Part shown: positions 7,937 through 15,219 of the stretch, piece by piece | Layout: each line of letters starts with the position of its first letter | Numbering within the stretch: position 1 is the stretch's first letter | Source of the DNA: Candidatus Zixiibacteriota bacterium | GTDB taxonomy: Bacteria > Zixibacteria > MSB-5A5 > GN15 > FEB-12 | Assembly: GCA_029932795.1 (NCBI GenBank) | Contig: JAOZPL010000005.1 | Coordinates: forward strand, 1-18,633 | Length of the DNA: 18,633 nt | Direction of reading: 5' to 3' | Position numbers and translations under genes: made by a program | The notes under the pieces: generated by a model | The model's input: the letters and a program-made list of their open reading frames with translations, nothing else | Databases searched by the model: none | What the model was told of the DNA's origin: nothing

Positions 7937-9330
7937 CAGCCCTGCTTCTCCTTCTCTCTCCACAGATTCAACACTTCCTCCAGCCCTATCCCGCGAGACC
8001 CCTTCACGTAGACGAGATCACCTTTCTTGAGACTGCTGACCATTGCCTCGGCACAATCGACCGCATTCTCGAAGTAGACAAGCTTTTCATAAGGGATGCC
8101 TGCTTTCACAGCCTCTTCCAGTACGAACTGTGACCACGGCCCGACCAGGGCAGCAGAATCAAACGTCTGCCTGGCCAGCTCCAGGCCAACCCGCCGGTGA
8201 TACTGTTCGCTACTGGCTCCCAATTCCAGCATGTCACCGAGGATGATCAGACGCCGCGTGTGATTATCCTGATCACCGAACGATTTCAGGCCCGATTTCA
8301 CCGAATCCGGATTGGCGTTATAACAATCAAGGATGAAAGTTACTCCCCGGCTGGTTACGACCTCTCCGCGCAAAGGGGGTAGTTGAAGTTCCAGTGTTTC
8401 GGTATCCACATCCTGAAAGCGGTAACCGAGCGTGCGGGCAATCGCGTAGGCCGCCAGCAGGTTATAAACCTGGTGACGTCCGAACAGTGACAGTCGAAAA
8501 CGTTTGTTCTCAAGCTGCACGACCGTCGTTCCGTCGCTGTCCTCCTGCACACGGGATGGTCTGAACGTAGCTTCGTTGTCGATACCAAAACTGACATAAT
8601 CCTCTCGTATCTCATGCGTTTGCTCAACCAGCACCTGATCGTCGGCATTGATAATGACCAGTTGATCCTCCGACATCATCCGTACCGCTTCCAGCTTAGC
8701 CCGGGCCACACCTTCAACCGAACCGAGAAATTCAAGATGCGACGGTCCCACATTGGTAATGAGCATGATATCCGGTCTGGCTATCCGGGCCAGCTTTGTC
8801 ATCTCACCCGGCATGGATATGCCCATCTCAATGATTGCCACTTTTGCCTCCTGTGGCATGGCTAAAATGGCAAGGGGCATTCCGTAGAGATTGTTGAGAT
8901 TCCCTGCCGAGCGATACACGTCCGGCTCCACTGCTTTGATCAGTTGGAACGCCAGTTCCTTGGTCGTCGTTTTACCGTTGGAGCCGCTTATGCCAACTCG
9001 CCTAGCGGCGGTTGTCTCGCGGTACCTCTCAGCCAGTATCATCATAGCTTCATGGCTGTCTTCCACAGTCACCACTGGAACCTCATGGCTGATGTCATCC
9101 AGCCCGGGGAAACTCGATTCCGAGATGACTCCTGCCGCACCCAGCGAGACTGCCTGCCTGATGTAGTCGTGGCCGTCGTTCTGCTCACCCCGCAGGGCTA
9201 TGAATAACTCTTTCGTCTTCACCGTGCGGCTGTCGATTGTCGCACCTCTGAAGGTCCGGGCGGCATGCTCCTTGTCGCGAAGGCTCCCGCCCGCCATACG
9301 GGCAAGTTGATCAAAGCGTAACGTAATCAA
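7936..9330 (-). CDS. murF: UDP-MurNAc-tripeptide--D-alanyl-D-alanine ligase MurF
   Basis: Cytoplasmic ligase that adds the D-Ala-D-Ala dipeptide, completing UDP-MurNAc-pentapeptide. The 464-residue product has the N-terminal UDP-substrate domain with GATIDSRTVKTKELFIALRG (29-48), the P-loop SGSNGKTTTKE (115-125), NVGPSHLEFLGS in the central domain, and DCYNANPDS and GDMLELG in the C domain, which separate MurF from MurE. The start is TTG at 9330, read across the murE stop (TTGA, 4-nt overlap) with GGGGAG just upstream; there is no better start nearby and the protein would lose family sequence if begun later. The D-Ala-D-Ala it uses implies a Ddl ligase, which is not in this window. Confidence 0.96.
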   Translation of the reverse strand: MITLRFDQLARMAGGSLRDKEHAARTFRGATIDSRTVKTKELFIALRGEQNDGHDYIRQAVSLGAAGVISESSFPGLDDISHEVPVVTVEDSHEAMMILAERYRETTAARRVGISGSNGKTTTKELAFQLIKAVEPDVYRSAGNLNNLYGMPLAILAMPQEAKVAIIEMGISMPGEMTKLARIARPDIMLITNVGPSHLEFLGSVEGVARAKLEAVRMMSEDQLVIINADDQVLVEQTHEIREDYVSFGIDNEATFRPSRVQEDSDGTTVVQLENKRFRLSLFGRHQVYNLLAAYAIARTLGYRFQDVDTETLELQLPPLRGEVVTSRGVTFILDCYNANPDSVKSGLKSFGDQDNHTRRLIILGDMLELGASSEQYHRRVGLELARQTFDSAALVGPWSQFVLEEAVKAGIPYEKLVYFENAVDCAEAMVSSLKKGDLVYVKGSRGIGLEEVLNLWREKEKQG

Positions 9331-10850
9331 TTCTCCCCGCCGTCAGTCTGATGTTTGTAACCCAGTGTGGCCAGCACTGCTTTCGCCTCGGCAATATCAT
9401 TAAAAGGGATTCTTTCTCCCTTGATCTCCTGATACGTTTCCGTCCCCTTACCGGCCAGGAGGACTGCGTCTCCCGGCTGCGCTTTTCTCAGAACAGCATC
9501 TATTGCATCCCTCCGATCAACCTGAATCTCATAGCTGTTACCCTGTAAACCGGGTTTTATGTCATTGATGATCTCCTCCGGAGCCTCGCCACGGGGATTG
9601 TCGGAAGTAACTACGACATAGTCGGCGTTTCCAGTCGCTGCCTTGCCCATAAGTGGCCGCTTACCCTTGTCCCGATCTCCACCGCATCCGAAAAGAAGCA
9701 GCAGTCTGCCATGGCAAAATTCACGAGTCGCTTCACACAAACGCTCGATCGCATCGGGGGTATGCGCATAGTCAACATAGACGGCGAACGGTTGTCCTTC
9801 TTTTACGGGATCGAAACGTCCCGGCACCGGAGCCACCCGCTCCAGGCCGGCGGCCACACTGTTAACACTCAGACCGCTCGCCAGACCTCCGGCCGAGGCC
9901 GCGAGGGCATTTAACAAGTTGAAACGACCGGGCAGCTTGAGTGTTATGGTGCATATCCCCGATCGCGTGACCAGATCAAAAGTCGTGCCTTCCGGTGTGA
10001 GTTCACAATCACCACAATAAACATCAGCCCGCCGGTCGGATAATGAATAACTGATACACGACGCCTTGACTTCGTCAAAAAGCGGCTTGAACTGAGGCAC
10101 ATCGAGATTAATCACAGCATAACAGGAAGGCCCCCTGAGCCTTTTTGCCAGCAATGCCTTGGCTTGATAGTAATCATCCATCGTTCTGTGAAAATCAAGG
10201 TGGTCACGCGTTAGATTCGTATAGACAGCCACACGGAAGTCAATGTTGTCCGTGCGGTGCATGGTCAGCGCGTGCGACGATACCTCCACAACAACGTCGG
10301 TACAATTGTTTTTTATCATCAGGAAGAGAAGCCGCTGCATATCAAGCGATTCCGGGGTTGTCCGCTCCGCCTTGAATTGCTCCTTACCGGTGTCATACCG
10401 TTGCGACGTTACCAGTCCCACCCGCTTGTTCCCCGCCTCCAGCACACTCTTCAACATGTAACAAGTTGTCGTTTTACCATTGGTACCGGTGACACCACAA
10501 GCCGGTAACCCCCGGCCGGGATAGCCGTAAAAACGTGCTGCAATATCAGCCATTGCTTTGCGCGCCTTCGGGACCCGAACATAGGTACCGATCGGTCGGC
10601 CATGCTCACGTTCCCCCATAGCTGCAACGGCGCCGTTCTTGAAAGCCTGCTCCAGAAAATCATGACCATCCTGCTTGAAGCCTTTCACCGCAACGAATAG
10701 AGAGTCGGGTTTGATCAGCCGGGAATCGTATTCAATCTGCTGAATATCCAGCAACCCATCTCCCCGCAACTCGGCTCCCTTCAATCCCTCTGTTAACTCG
10801 GCCAGCGTAATGACAAGTCCTTTCAGCCCGGACGACACTCCAATTGACAT
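9327..10850 (-). CDS. murE: UDP-MurNAc-L-Ala-D-Glu--meso-diaminopimelate ligase MurE
   Basis: Cytoplasmic ligase that adds the third residue of the peptide stem. The 507-residue product shows the N-domain YDSRLIKPDSLFVAVKG (41-57), P-loop GTNGKTTT (122-129), TNLTRDHLDFH (211-221), the lysine expected to be carbamylated (K231, in YYQAKALLAK), DYAHTPDAIE (360-369) and CGGDRDKGKRP (389-399). DNPR at 417-420 is the signature of enzymes that take meso-diaminopimelate rather than L-lysine; this specificity is established for the family and inferred here. ATG 10850 lies within the end of the PBP gene (28-nt overlap), preceded by AAGGGACGG. No other good start exists before the conserved N-terminal domain. 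Confidence 0.97.
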   Translation of the reverse strand: MSIGVSSGLKGLVITLAELTEGLKGAELRGDGLLDIQQIEYDSRLIKPDSLFVAVKGFKQDGHDFLEQAFKNGAVAAMGEREHGRPIGTYVRVPKARKAMADIAARFYGYPGRGLPACGVTGTNGKTTTCYMLKSVLEAGNKRVGLVTSQRYDTGKEQFKAERTTPESLDMQRLLFLMIKNNCTDVVVEVSSHALTMHRTDNIDFRVAVYTNLTRDHLDFHRTMDDYYQAKALLAKRLRGPSCYAVINLDVPQFKPLFDEVKASCISYSLSDRRADVYCGDCELTPEGTTFDLVTRSGICTITLKLPGRFNLLNALAASAGGLASGLSVNSVAAGLERVAPVPGRFDPVKEGQPFAVYVDYAHTPDAIERLCEATREFCHGRLLLLFGCGGDRDKGKRPLMGKAATGNADYVVVTSDNPRGEAPEEIINDIKPGLQGNSYEIQVDRRDAIDAVLRKAQPGDAVLLAGKGTETYQEIKGERIPFNDIAEAKAVLATLGYKHQTDGGEN

Positions 10851-12901
10851 ACCGTCCCTTCACGGACAATTACACCCGGCCGGATTGACTGACGCACTAC
10901 CCGACCGTTTCCCTGTATTGCAAACTTTATACGTGCATGGTGTAAGAAGGCCGAAGCGGTACGTATTGACAGGCCTCGCAGATCAGCCATAGCCAGATCT
11001 TCACTGGTGGCCGACCTCACCGCTGCCAGCATCTCATCACCGGCCAGTAAAAGTCGGTCGGGCGGGGGATACTGCCACTCTACCGTCCCCTCAGCGGCAG
11101 AAGTGCGCAGTATAATCCCCCGCCTTCTTGCCATCTCATTGGCAAGTGTAACATCCCGACCGATAAAATCAGGTGCTTCGACAGTATTATTCAGACGACT
11201 GGCTTTCGCAACCAGGGTTCGTTCCTGCACTGTGAACAGATCCGGATTGCTAACGATGTATCGTTCGGCAATCTGACGGAATGCAGGACCAGCCGTATGC
11301 CCCCCATAAGTAATGGGGTGAGGGTCCCGCAAGACCACAACGCCGGCAATCACCGGTGACTCATACGGGAAAAACCCTGCAAAAGATGCCATAAAACGAT
11401 TTTTGAAATACCGCTTGTTTTTCAGATCGGGGATTTCAGCCGTACCGGTCTTACCAGCTATGGCGACAGTCGGGGAATTGACCGGCATCGCTGTCCCGCA
11501 TTCGACCACGCCGCGAAGGATTGCCTTGAGAGAGTCAACCGATGTTTCGTTTATCACCCGGTTCGACCGCTCCGACTCACTGACCCGGCGCACATACCCT
11601 TCGGCGTCAACCGTGCCGAGCATCAGCCTGGGGTGAACCAAATCGCCACCGTTGGCGATGGCTGCAAAACCAACGGCTACCTGTAACGGGCTCACGGCCA
11701 CCGAGTGACCGATCGCCAGAGCCGCGATATTGTAATCAGACCAGCGCGATGGTCTCCGCAGCGTCCCACCGGTTTCCCCCGGCACGCCACAGTCAGTTTT
11801 ATAGCCCAGTCCAAAGCGACGATAGGTGTCGAACAGATTCTCCCCGCCAAGCTCAAGGGCATACTTGGCGATACCAATGTTGCTGGAGAGTTCCATTATC
11901 TGACGGAAGTTCATCCAGCCGTGCTCCTTATCGTCGTGCAATGTGCGCCTGCCGATCCTCCACGCCCCTTCCTCGCAAAAGATGGAGTCGGAGAAGTTAA
12001 CCAATCCGGCATCCAGCAGCCCGGCGGCGGTAAACGCTTTAATGACCGAGCCCGGTTCAAACTGATCGGTAACGGCGCGCAATTTGGTTGGGCGCTGACG
12101 ATTCCTCTCCTGAGGGTCAAAGTGAGCCATCGCAAGTATGTCACCGTTGCGGCAGTCAAGGAACACCGCCATGCCTGATTGGGCGTTGTATTTCTCCACC
12201 GCCGCCTGCAATGCCTGTTCGACTGTTTCCTGTAATCGCCAGTCAACAGTTAGCACCACTGATTCTCCCGGGACCGGCTTCACCAACGCTGTCTCTTTCA
12301 CCCGGAACGTGTTGCGAAGACCATCCCGACGGATATCCGCCCAGCCGTTCCGACCGGCGAGCAGGGAATCATACGACAGCTCAATCCCCGACTGCCCCTT
12401 GTTGTCGATGTCGGTGAAACCTAGAATCTGTTTGCCAACCAGACCAAACGGATAGGCCCGTCGGCTTTCCTGCCGAATGTAAAGCCCCCTGGGGGCCTCG
12501 GCGGCAATGCGGGCAGCGTCACCGTCGCTCAATCGACGAGTGATATACCGAAACTTTTCCACTGCCAGGCCGTACTTCTTTGTCGCTGTGCCTGGCTTAA
12601 GATCATAGAAACGATCAAGGTAACCTGAGACGTGGTGAAGTTCCCTTTCGTTATGGGGGTAAGCATACAGAATTGAGCCGGCAACATTCTTAGCGACCAG
12701 ACGACCGTACCGATCATAGAGCATGCCCCGGCTGGCAGGGATAGAAACCTTCCCGGTCGATTGCCGTTCCACGATCTTGCTGTAACGGCCAGACTTGAAC
12801 ACCTGAAGCTGTACCAGACGTGCCGTGACCAGCAAAAAGAAACCCACCATGAGAACAAACAGGACACCAAGCCTTAAACTTTCGCTCCGGGTCCTTTTCA
12901 C
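10823..12901 (-). CDS. ftsI: Septal class B penicillin-binding protein FtsI (PBP3-like) with two PASTA domains
   Basis: DD-transpeptidase that cross-links septal peptidoglycan in the periplasm with FtsW. The 692-residue protein has a short cytoplasmic start, one membrane anchor (about 11-29) and a dimerisation/pedestal region beginning with SIPASRGMLYDRYGR (53-67). The transpeptidase domain carries SVIK (285-288, nucleophile Ser285), SSN (339-341) and KTGT (484-487). Two PASTA repeats end the protein, about 575-632 and 636-692; they lengthen it well beyond E. coli FtsI (588 residues). PASTA-bearing FtsI/SpoVD-type PBPs are known in Firmicutes, and single PASTA units also occur in Bacteroidetes-type PBPs. 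The start is GTG at 12901 overlapping the ftsL stop (GTGA), with AGGAG upstream. The gene sits between ftsL and murE, where ftsI is expected. Confidence 0.95.
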   Translation of the reverse strand: MKRTRSESLRLGVLFVLMVGFFLLVTARLVQLQVFKSGRYSKIVERQSTGKVSIPASRGMLYDRYGRLVAKNVAGSILYAYPHNERELHHVSGYLDRFYDLKPGTATKKYGLAVEKFRYITRRLSDGDAARIAAEAPRGLYIRQESRRAYPFGLVGKQILGFTDIDNKGQSGIELSYDSLLAGRNGWADIRRDGLRNTFRVKETALVKPVPGESVVLTVDWRLQETVEQALQAAVEKYNAQSGMAVFLDCRNGDILAMAHFDPQERNRQRPTKLRAVTDQFEPGSVIKAFTAAGLLDAGLVNFSDSIFCEEGAWRIGRRTLHDDKEHGWMNFRQIMELSSNIGIAKYALELGGENLFDTYRRFGLGYKTDCGVPGETGGTLRRPSRWSDYNIAALAIGHSVAVSPLQVAVGFAAIANGGDLVHPRLMLGTVDAEGYVRRVSESERSNRVINETSVDSLKAILRGVVECGTAMPVNSPTVAIAGKTGTAEIPDLKNKRYFKNRFMASFAGFFPYESPVIAGVVVLRDPHPITYGGHTAGPAFRQIAERYIVSNPDLFTVQERTLVAKASRLNNTVEAPDFIGRDVTLANEMARRRGIILRTSAAEGTVEWQYPPPDRLLLAGDEMLAAVRSATSEDLAMADLRGLSIRTASAFLHHARIKFAIQGNGRVVRQSIRPGVIVREGTVCQLECRPG

Positions 12902-13392
12902 TGGGGGGTCTCCTCATTGCTGACCGTGTCAAACTTAATCGGACGCAGGTCACGGGCGGTTGCCTCCGCCTCGGTCAGGACCGGCAGATAATCCGCAATC
13001 CGTTTAATCGACGAGAACATGACTGTTAGCTCATCGTAGGGAATATCCTTTTCGGACTCTTTCACCAGCGTCAGAAGACGGTCCGCAGTAACCGGTTGAA
13101 GCCCGAGGCTGTCAACAGCATAACGTTCAATTCGGGTCGCCATCGAAAGAGCCACAATCTCCGAACGAAGTTTCCTGGTATCGTCCACAAGAGATCGATT
13201 CTCCCCGCGCAGGGTAGCGACCTCCTTGGCCAGTTCAATCACCATCACACGCTGCCAGACGTGCACGCACGCGGCTGCCAGAAGAGCAAGCGCAATCACA
13301 ACCATCGGAAAAGACCTGTGCGAGCGTAAACGCTGTAACCACGTCGACCGCATCTCAACTGTTTCTTTGAACTTTCGCACCGAGCGAGCCAT
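12898..13392 (-). CDS. ftsL: Cell division protein FtsL-like, with extended C-terminal tail
   Basis: Small bitopic membrane protein expected to join FtsQ and FtsB in activating FtsW/FtsI. From ATG 13392 it is 164 residues: a basic cytoplasmic start, one membrane segment (about 30-48), a leucine-zipper-like coiled coil (about 52-85), then ATRIERYAVDSLGLQPV (85-101), which matches the RIEeyAreeLGm-type end of the FtsL/DivIC domain. After that comes an unusual tail of about 60 residues (105-164), acidic towards its end, with no motif I recognise; E. coli FtsL is only 121 residues. The frame is open to 13455, but that would overlap rsmH; ATG 13392, 1 nt after the rsmH stop and with GGAG upstream, is preferred. 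Function rests on topology and position, since FtsL sequences diverge strongly. Confidence 0.88.
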   Translation of the reverse strand: MARSVRKFKETVEMRSTWLQRLRSHRSFPMVVIALALLAAACVHVWQRVMVIELAKEVATLRGENRSLVDDTRKLRSEIVALSMATRIERYAVDSLGLQPVTADRLLTLVKESEKDIPYDELTVMFSSIKRIADYLPVLTEAEATARDLRPIKFDTVSNEETPQ

Positions 13393-13393
13393 T

Positions 13394-14338
13394 TTACAGC
13401 TTCTCCGCCAGCCGCAACCTGGCCGAACGGGCACGCGGATTCCGTCGGATCTCATCCGGCTGTGGTTTCACCACTTTGCGGGTGATTATTCTGATCGTAG
13501 GATGGCTGCCACAAGTGCAGACGGGTAACCCCGGCGGACAAATACAACGCCCTCTGGCCTCCTGCTGTAAAAAGCGCTTCACTATGCGATCCTCAAGAGA
13601 ATGGTATGCAATCACAGCCAGCCGTCCTCCCGGGGACAAAACTTCCAGAGCCTCCGGCAGCACCCGCTGCAACTCGTCAAGCTCTCGATTAACCGCAATC
13701 CGAATCGCCTGAAACACACGAGCAAGAGCTTTCGTCCTATGAGGGGATTTGATGACGCTGAGAATTATCTCTACCAGTCGTCCAGTGGTGCCAATCACTT
13801 TCCTCCGTCTCTCCCTGACAATCGCCTTCGCTATCCGTGCTGCCTGTCTTTCTTCGCCGTACTCCCTGATAAGCCGGGCCAGTGATCGCTCATCAAGGGA
13901 GGCGATCAAATCCGCCGCCGATAAACCGATCGACGGATCAAATCGCATGTCAAGCGGGCCATCTTGCTGGAAGGAGAACCCACGCGACGGATCCTCCAGT
14001 TGATACGACGACAACCCCAGATCCAGCAAAACGCCACTGAACGACTTGTCCTCGAACTGTCCAACCGTGTCAACGAGATCGCCAAACGCGGCCTTCACGA
14101 TCTTTCTTAGCTGAACTGCTCCTTCAAGAGCCCGGGCAGCCCTGGTGACAGCCTCCGGATCCTTATCGAGGCCGTATAACCGTGCCTGACTTCCCAGTCG
14201 CGGGACCAGCGCCTTAAGGTGTCCTCCTCCACCTGCGGTCAGGTCCAGAAACGCGCCTTCGGGATCAGCTACCAGAAACTGCGCCACCTCAGCCGCCATC
14301 ACCGGCTGATGGAAAACCCTATTCTGGCTGCTGACCAT
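13394..14338 (-). CDS. rsmH: 16S rRNA (cytosine(1402)-N4)-methyltransferase RsmH (MraW)
   Basis: S-adenosylmethionine-dependent methyltransferase that N4-methylates C1402 in the decoding centre of 16S rRNA. From ATG 14338 it is 314 residues, typical for the family. It begins VFHQPVMAAEV, then has the SAM loop LDLTAGGGGH (31-40), LLDLGLSSYQLEDPSRGFSF (104-123), LDMRFDP, REYGEERQAARIAKAIV, RIAVNRELDELQ and YHSLEDRIVKRFL. The C-terminal CICPPGLPVCTCG loop with paired cysteines is also usual in RsmH. The frame is open to 14428, but the extra 30 residues lie over mraZ and look unlike the family. The chosen ATG overlaps the mraZ end by 20 nt and has no strong Shine-Dalgarno, so translation may depend on ribosomes leaving mraZ. 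Confidence 0.96.
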   Translation of the reverse strand: MVSSQNRVFHQPVMAAEVAQFLVADPEGAFLDLTAGGGGHLKALVPRLGSQARLYGLDKDPEAVTRAARALEGAVQLRKIVKAAFGDLVDTVGQFEDKSFSGVLLDLGLSSYQLEDPSRGFSFQQDGPLDMRFDPSIGLSAADLIASLDERSLARLIREYGEERQAARIAKAIVRERRRKVIGTTGRLVEIILSVIKSPHRTKALARVFQAIRIAVNRELDELQRVLPEALEVLSPGGRLAVIAYHSLEDRIVKRFLQQEARGRCICPPGLPVCTCGSHPTIRIITRKVVKPQPDEIRRNPRARSARLRLAEKL

Positions 14339-14804
14339 CGCCAGCCAGCAGACGCTCTGCCACTTCCTCGTAACTCCCGGTGAACTGCTCCAGGTAGTAG
14401 GCATAGCGTTCCGGATTCCAGACCTCAATCCACCGATTCACGCCGATGACAAGTAGCTCTTTCTTGAGATGAGCTTCCTCGATAAGAGGAGAGGGTACAA
14501 GAATCCGTCCGTTCCTGTCGAGTGACACAACACTTGCAACGGAATAAAACCGGCGGCTGAAATACCGAAAATCTTTACGGGTGAAATTGAGCGATGCAAA
14601 ACGACGTTGGATTTCGCTCCACTCTACTTCAGGGTAGAGAGTAAGGCAGCCTTCCAACCCCTTGGTGAGAATTAAACCATCATCTACAAGCGGCTTTTTG
14701 GCCGGACCGGTCGCGGCTCGAAGCTTGGCTGGGAGAGCAAAACGACCTTTGTCATCAAGAGTAGTCTGGTACTTGCCATAAAAGCCAGTGAGGAGCCTTA
14801 CCAT
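14319..14804 (-). CDS. mraZ: Transcriptional regulator MraZ
   Basis: DNA-binding protein of the AbrB-like superfamily that controls the dcw operon in several bacteria by binding short repeats at its own promoter. The 161-residue protein has the two tandem MraZ domains, each with its DxxxR motif: LDDKGRFALP (16-25) and LDRNGRILVP (95-104). GFYGKYQTTLDDKGR at the start is the family pattern. ATG 14804 is fixed by an in-frame TGA five codons upstream and by the family N terminus. The Shine-Dalgarno is weak: only GGTGA about 12 nt before the ATG. It is first in the cluster, 31 nt downstream of a good promoter. The first domain carries a small insertion (around residues 31-42) relative to E. coli MraZ (152 residues). 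Confidence 0.95.
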   Translation of the reverse strand: MVRLLTGFYGKYQTTLDDKGRFALPAKLRAATGPAKKPLVDDGLILTKGLEGCLTLYPEVEWSEIQRRFASLNFTRKDFRYFSRRFYSVASVVSLDRNGRILVPSPLIEEAHLKKELLVIGVNRWIEVWNPERYAYYLEQFTGSYEEVAERLLAGDGQQPE

Positions 14805-14810
14805 ATCGCG

Positions 14811-14847
14811 ACACTTTCACCCAAAAATATACCTGATTATGCACTTC
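14811..14847 (-). promoter_or_regulatory. Candidate MraZ operator repeats overlapping the promoter
   Basis: On the minus strand GAAGTGC (14847-14841) and AAAGTGT (14817-14811) are exactly 30 nt apart, about three helical turns, each preceded by a G run (GGGGGG and TTGGG). They flank the -10 box. MraZ operators in other bacteria are short repeats at about 10-nt steps (TGGG-type in E. coli, AAAGTG-type in mycoplasmas), so position and composition suit autoregulation. The intermediate 10-nt steps do not carry good copies, so this is only a candidate. Confidence 0.25.
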
Positions 14848-14865
14848 TCCCCCCATAAGTGTCAA
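14836..14865 (-). promoter_or_regulatory. Sigma70-like promoter of the dcw operon
   Basis: On the minus strand a perfect -35 TTGACA (14865-14860) is followed, after an 18-nt spacer, by CATAAT (14841-14836), five of six matches to TATAAT. Transcription would start near 14829, giving a leader of about 25 nt before the mraZ ATG. A run of eight T (14892-14885) lies upstream, at roughly -56 to -63, and could act as an UP-like element. It is the only strong promoter-like pair I found for the minus-strand cluster. The call is by inspection; no transcript data are available. Confidence 0.7.
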
Positions 14866-15219
14866 GCCCTTTTTCGTGCAGATTCAAAAAAAAGACCCAC
14901 CTTAAGTGCAAACAAAATAAAGAGTAACAGGATGACAATTTTACTCGCCAGTCAACCTGCTGACGTCTATCGAAAACAACTGAGAGTTTTATTCTTTGAA
15001 ATGACAGGAAAGCAGAGCAACGCTCTACATTGTATCGACTTACTCCCCCTTCCCTACGTCATTACCCGCTCGGAAAAACTTTCCCTATTAAGAAAATCTC
15101 CCTCTAACCTACTCATATACAGCAGAATACAAGTTCCGTAATTTTTATCGCAGGGCATCTCACAGGGGCAACCGGCTTGCCGTATTTATGTAGGGTTCAA
15201 GCTGAAACGGGGATTAGAT
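14866..15219. other. Divergent intergenic region, AT-rich, without a supported gene
   Basis: About 350 nt between the mraZ promoter and the start of the C25 peptidase gene. It is visibly richer in A and T than the genes on either side, especially 14880-15150. A small hairpin (GGCAA, loop CCGGC, TTGCC) lies at 15167-15181, about 40 nt before the peptidase start; it lacks a T-run and is too short for a confident terminator. A promoter for the plus-strand gene should be here, but I could not pick a convincing -35/-10 pair. A 69-codon frame from ATG 14935 lacks a ribosome site and recognisable sequence. Confidence 0.6.
15209..15213 (+). promoter_or_regulatory. Ribosome binding site deciding a GTG start
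   Basis: GGGGA lies 6 nt before GTG 15220. It supports GTG as the start of the peptidase gene, which places the signal peptide correctly at the N terminus. The overlapping ATG at 15218 is followed directly by TGA and cannot be the start. Confidence 0.6.

Noticed and set aside
2634..10205. The 11-nt string TCAAGGTGGTC recurs at 2634, 6271 and 10195
   Set aside because: It is the reverse complement of codons for the conserved DHLD motif in MurC, MurD and MurE, so it reflects shared protein motifs, not a DNA repeat element.
14339..14428. N-terminal extension of rsmH by 30 codons
   Set aside because: It lies over mraZ coding sequence and is unlike RsmH; the ATG at 14338 precedes the family motif VFHQPVM.
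14935..15141. Possible small plus-strand gene of 69 codons in the divergent spacer
   Set aside because: No ribosome site before the ATG, no recognisable sequence, AT-rich low-complexity context, and its frame is open upstream into mraZ on the other strand as chance.
15160..15213. CACAGGGGCAACC resembles the opening of a c-di-GMP-I (GEMM) riboswitch
   Set aside because: The conserved GGGACGCAAAGCC-type core and the tetraloop-receptor arm do not follow, and the space to the start codon is too short for the full aptamer.
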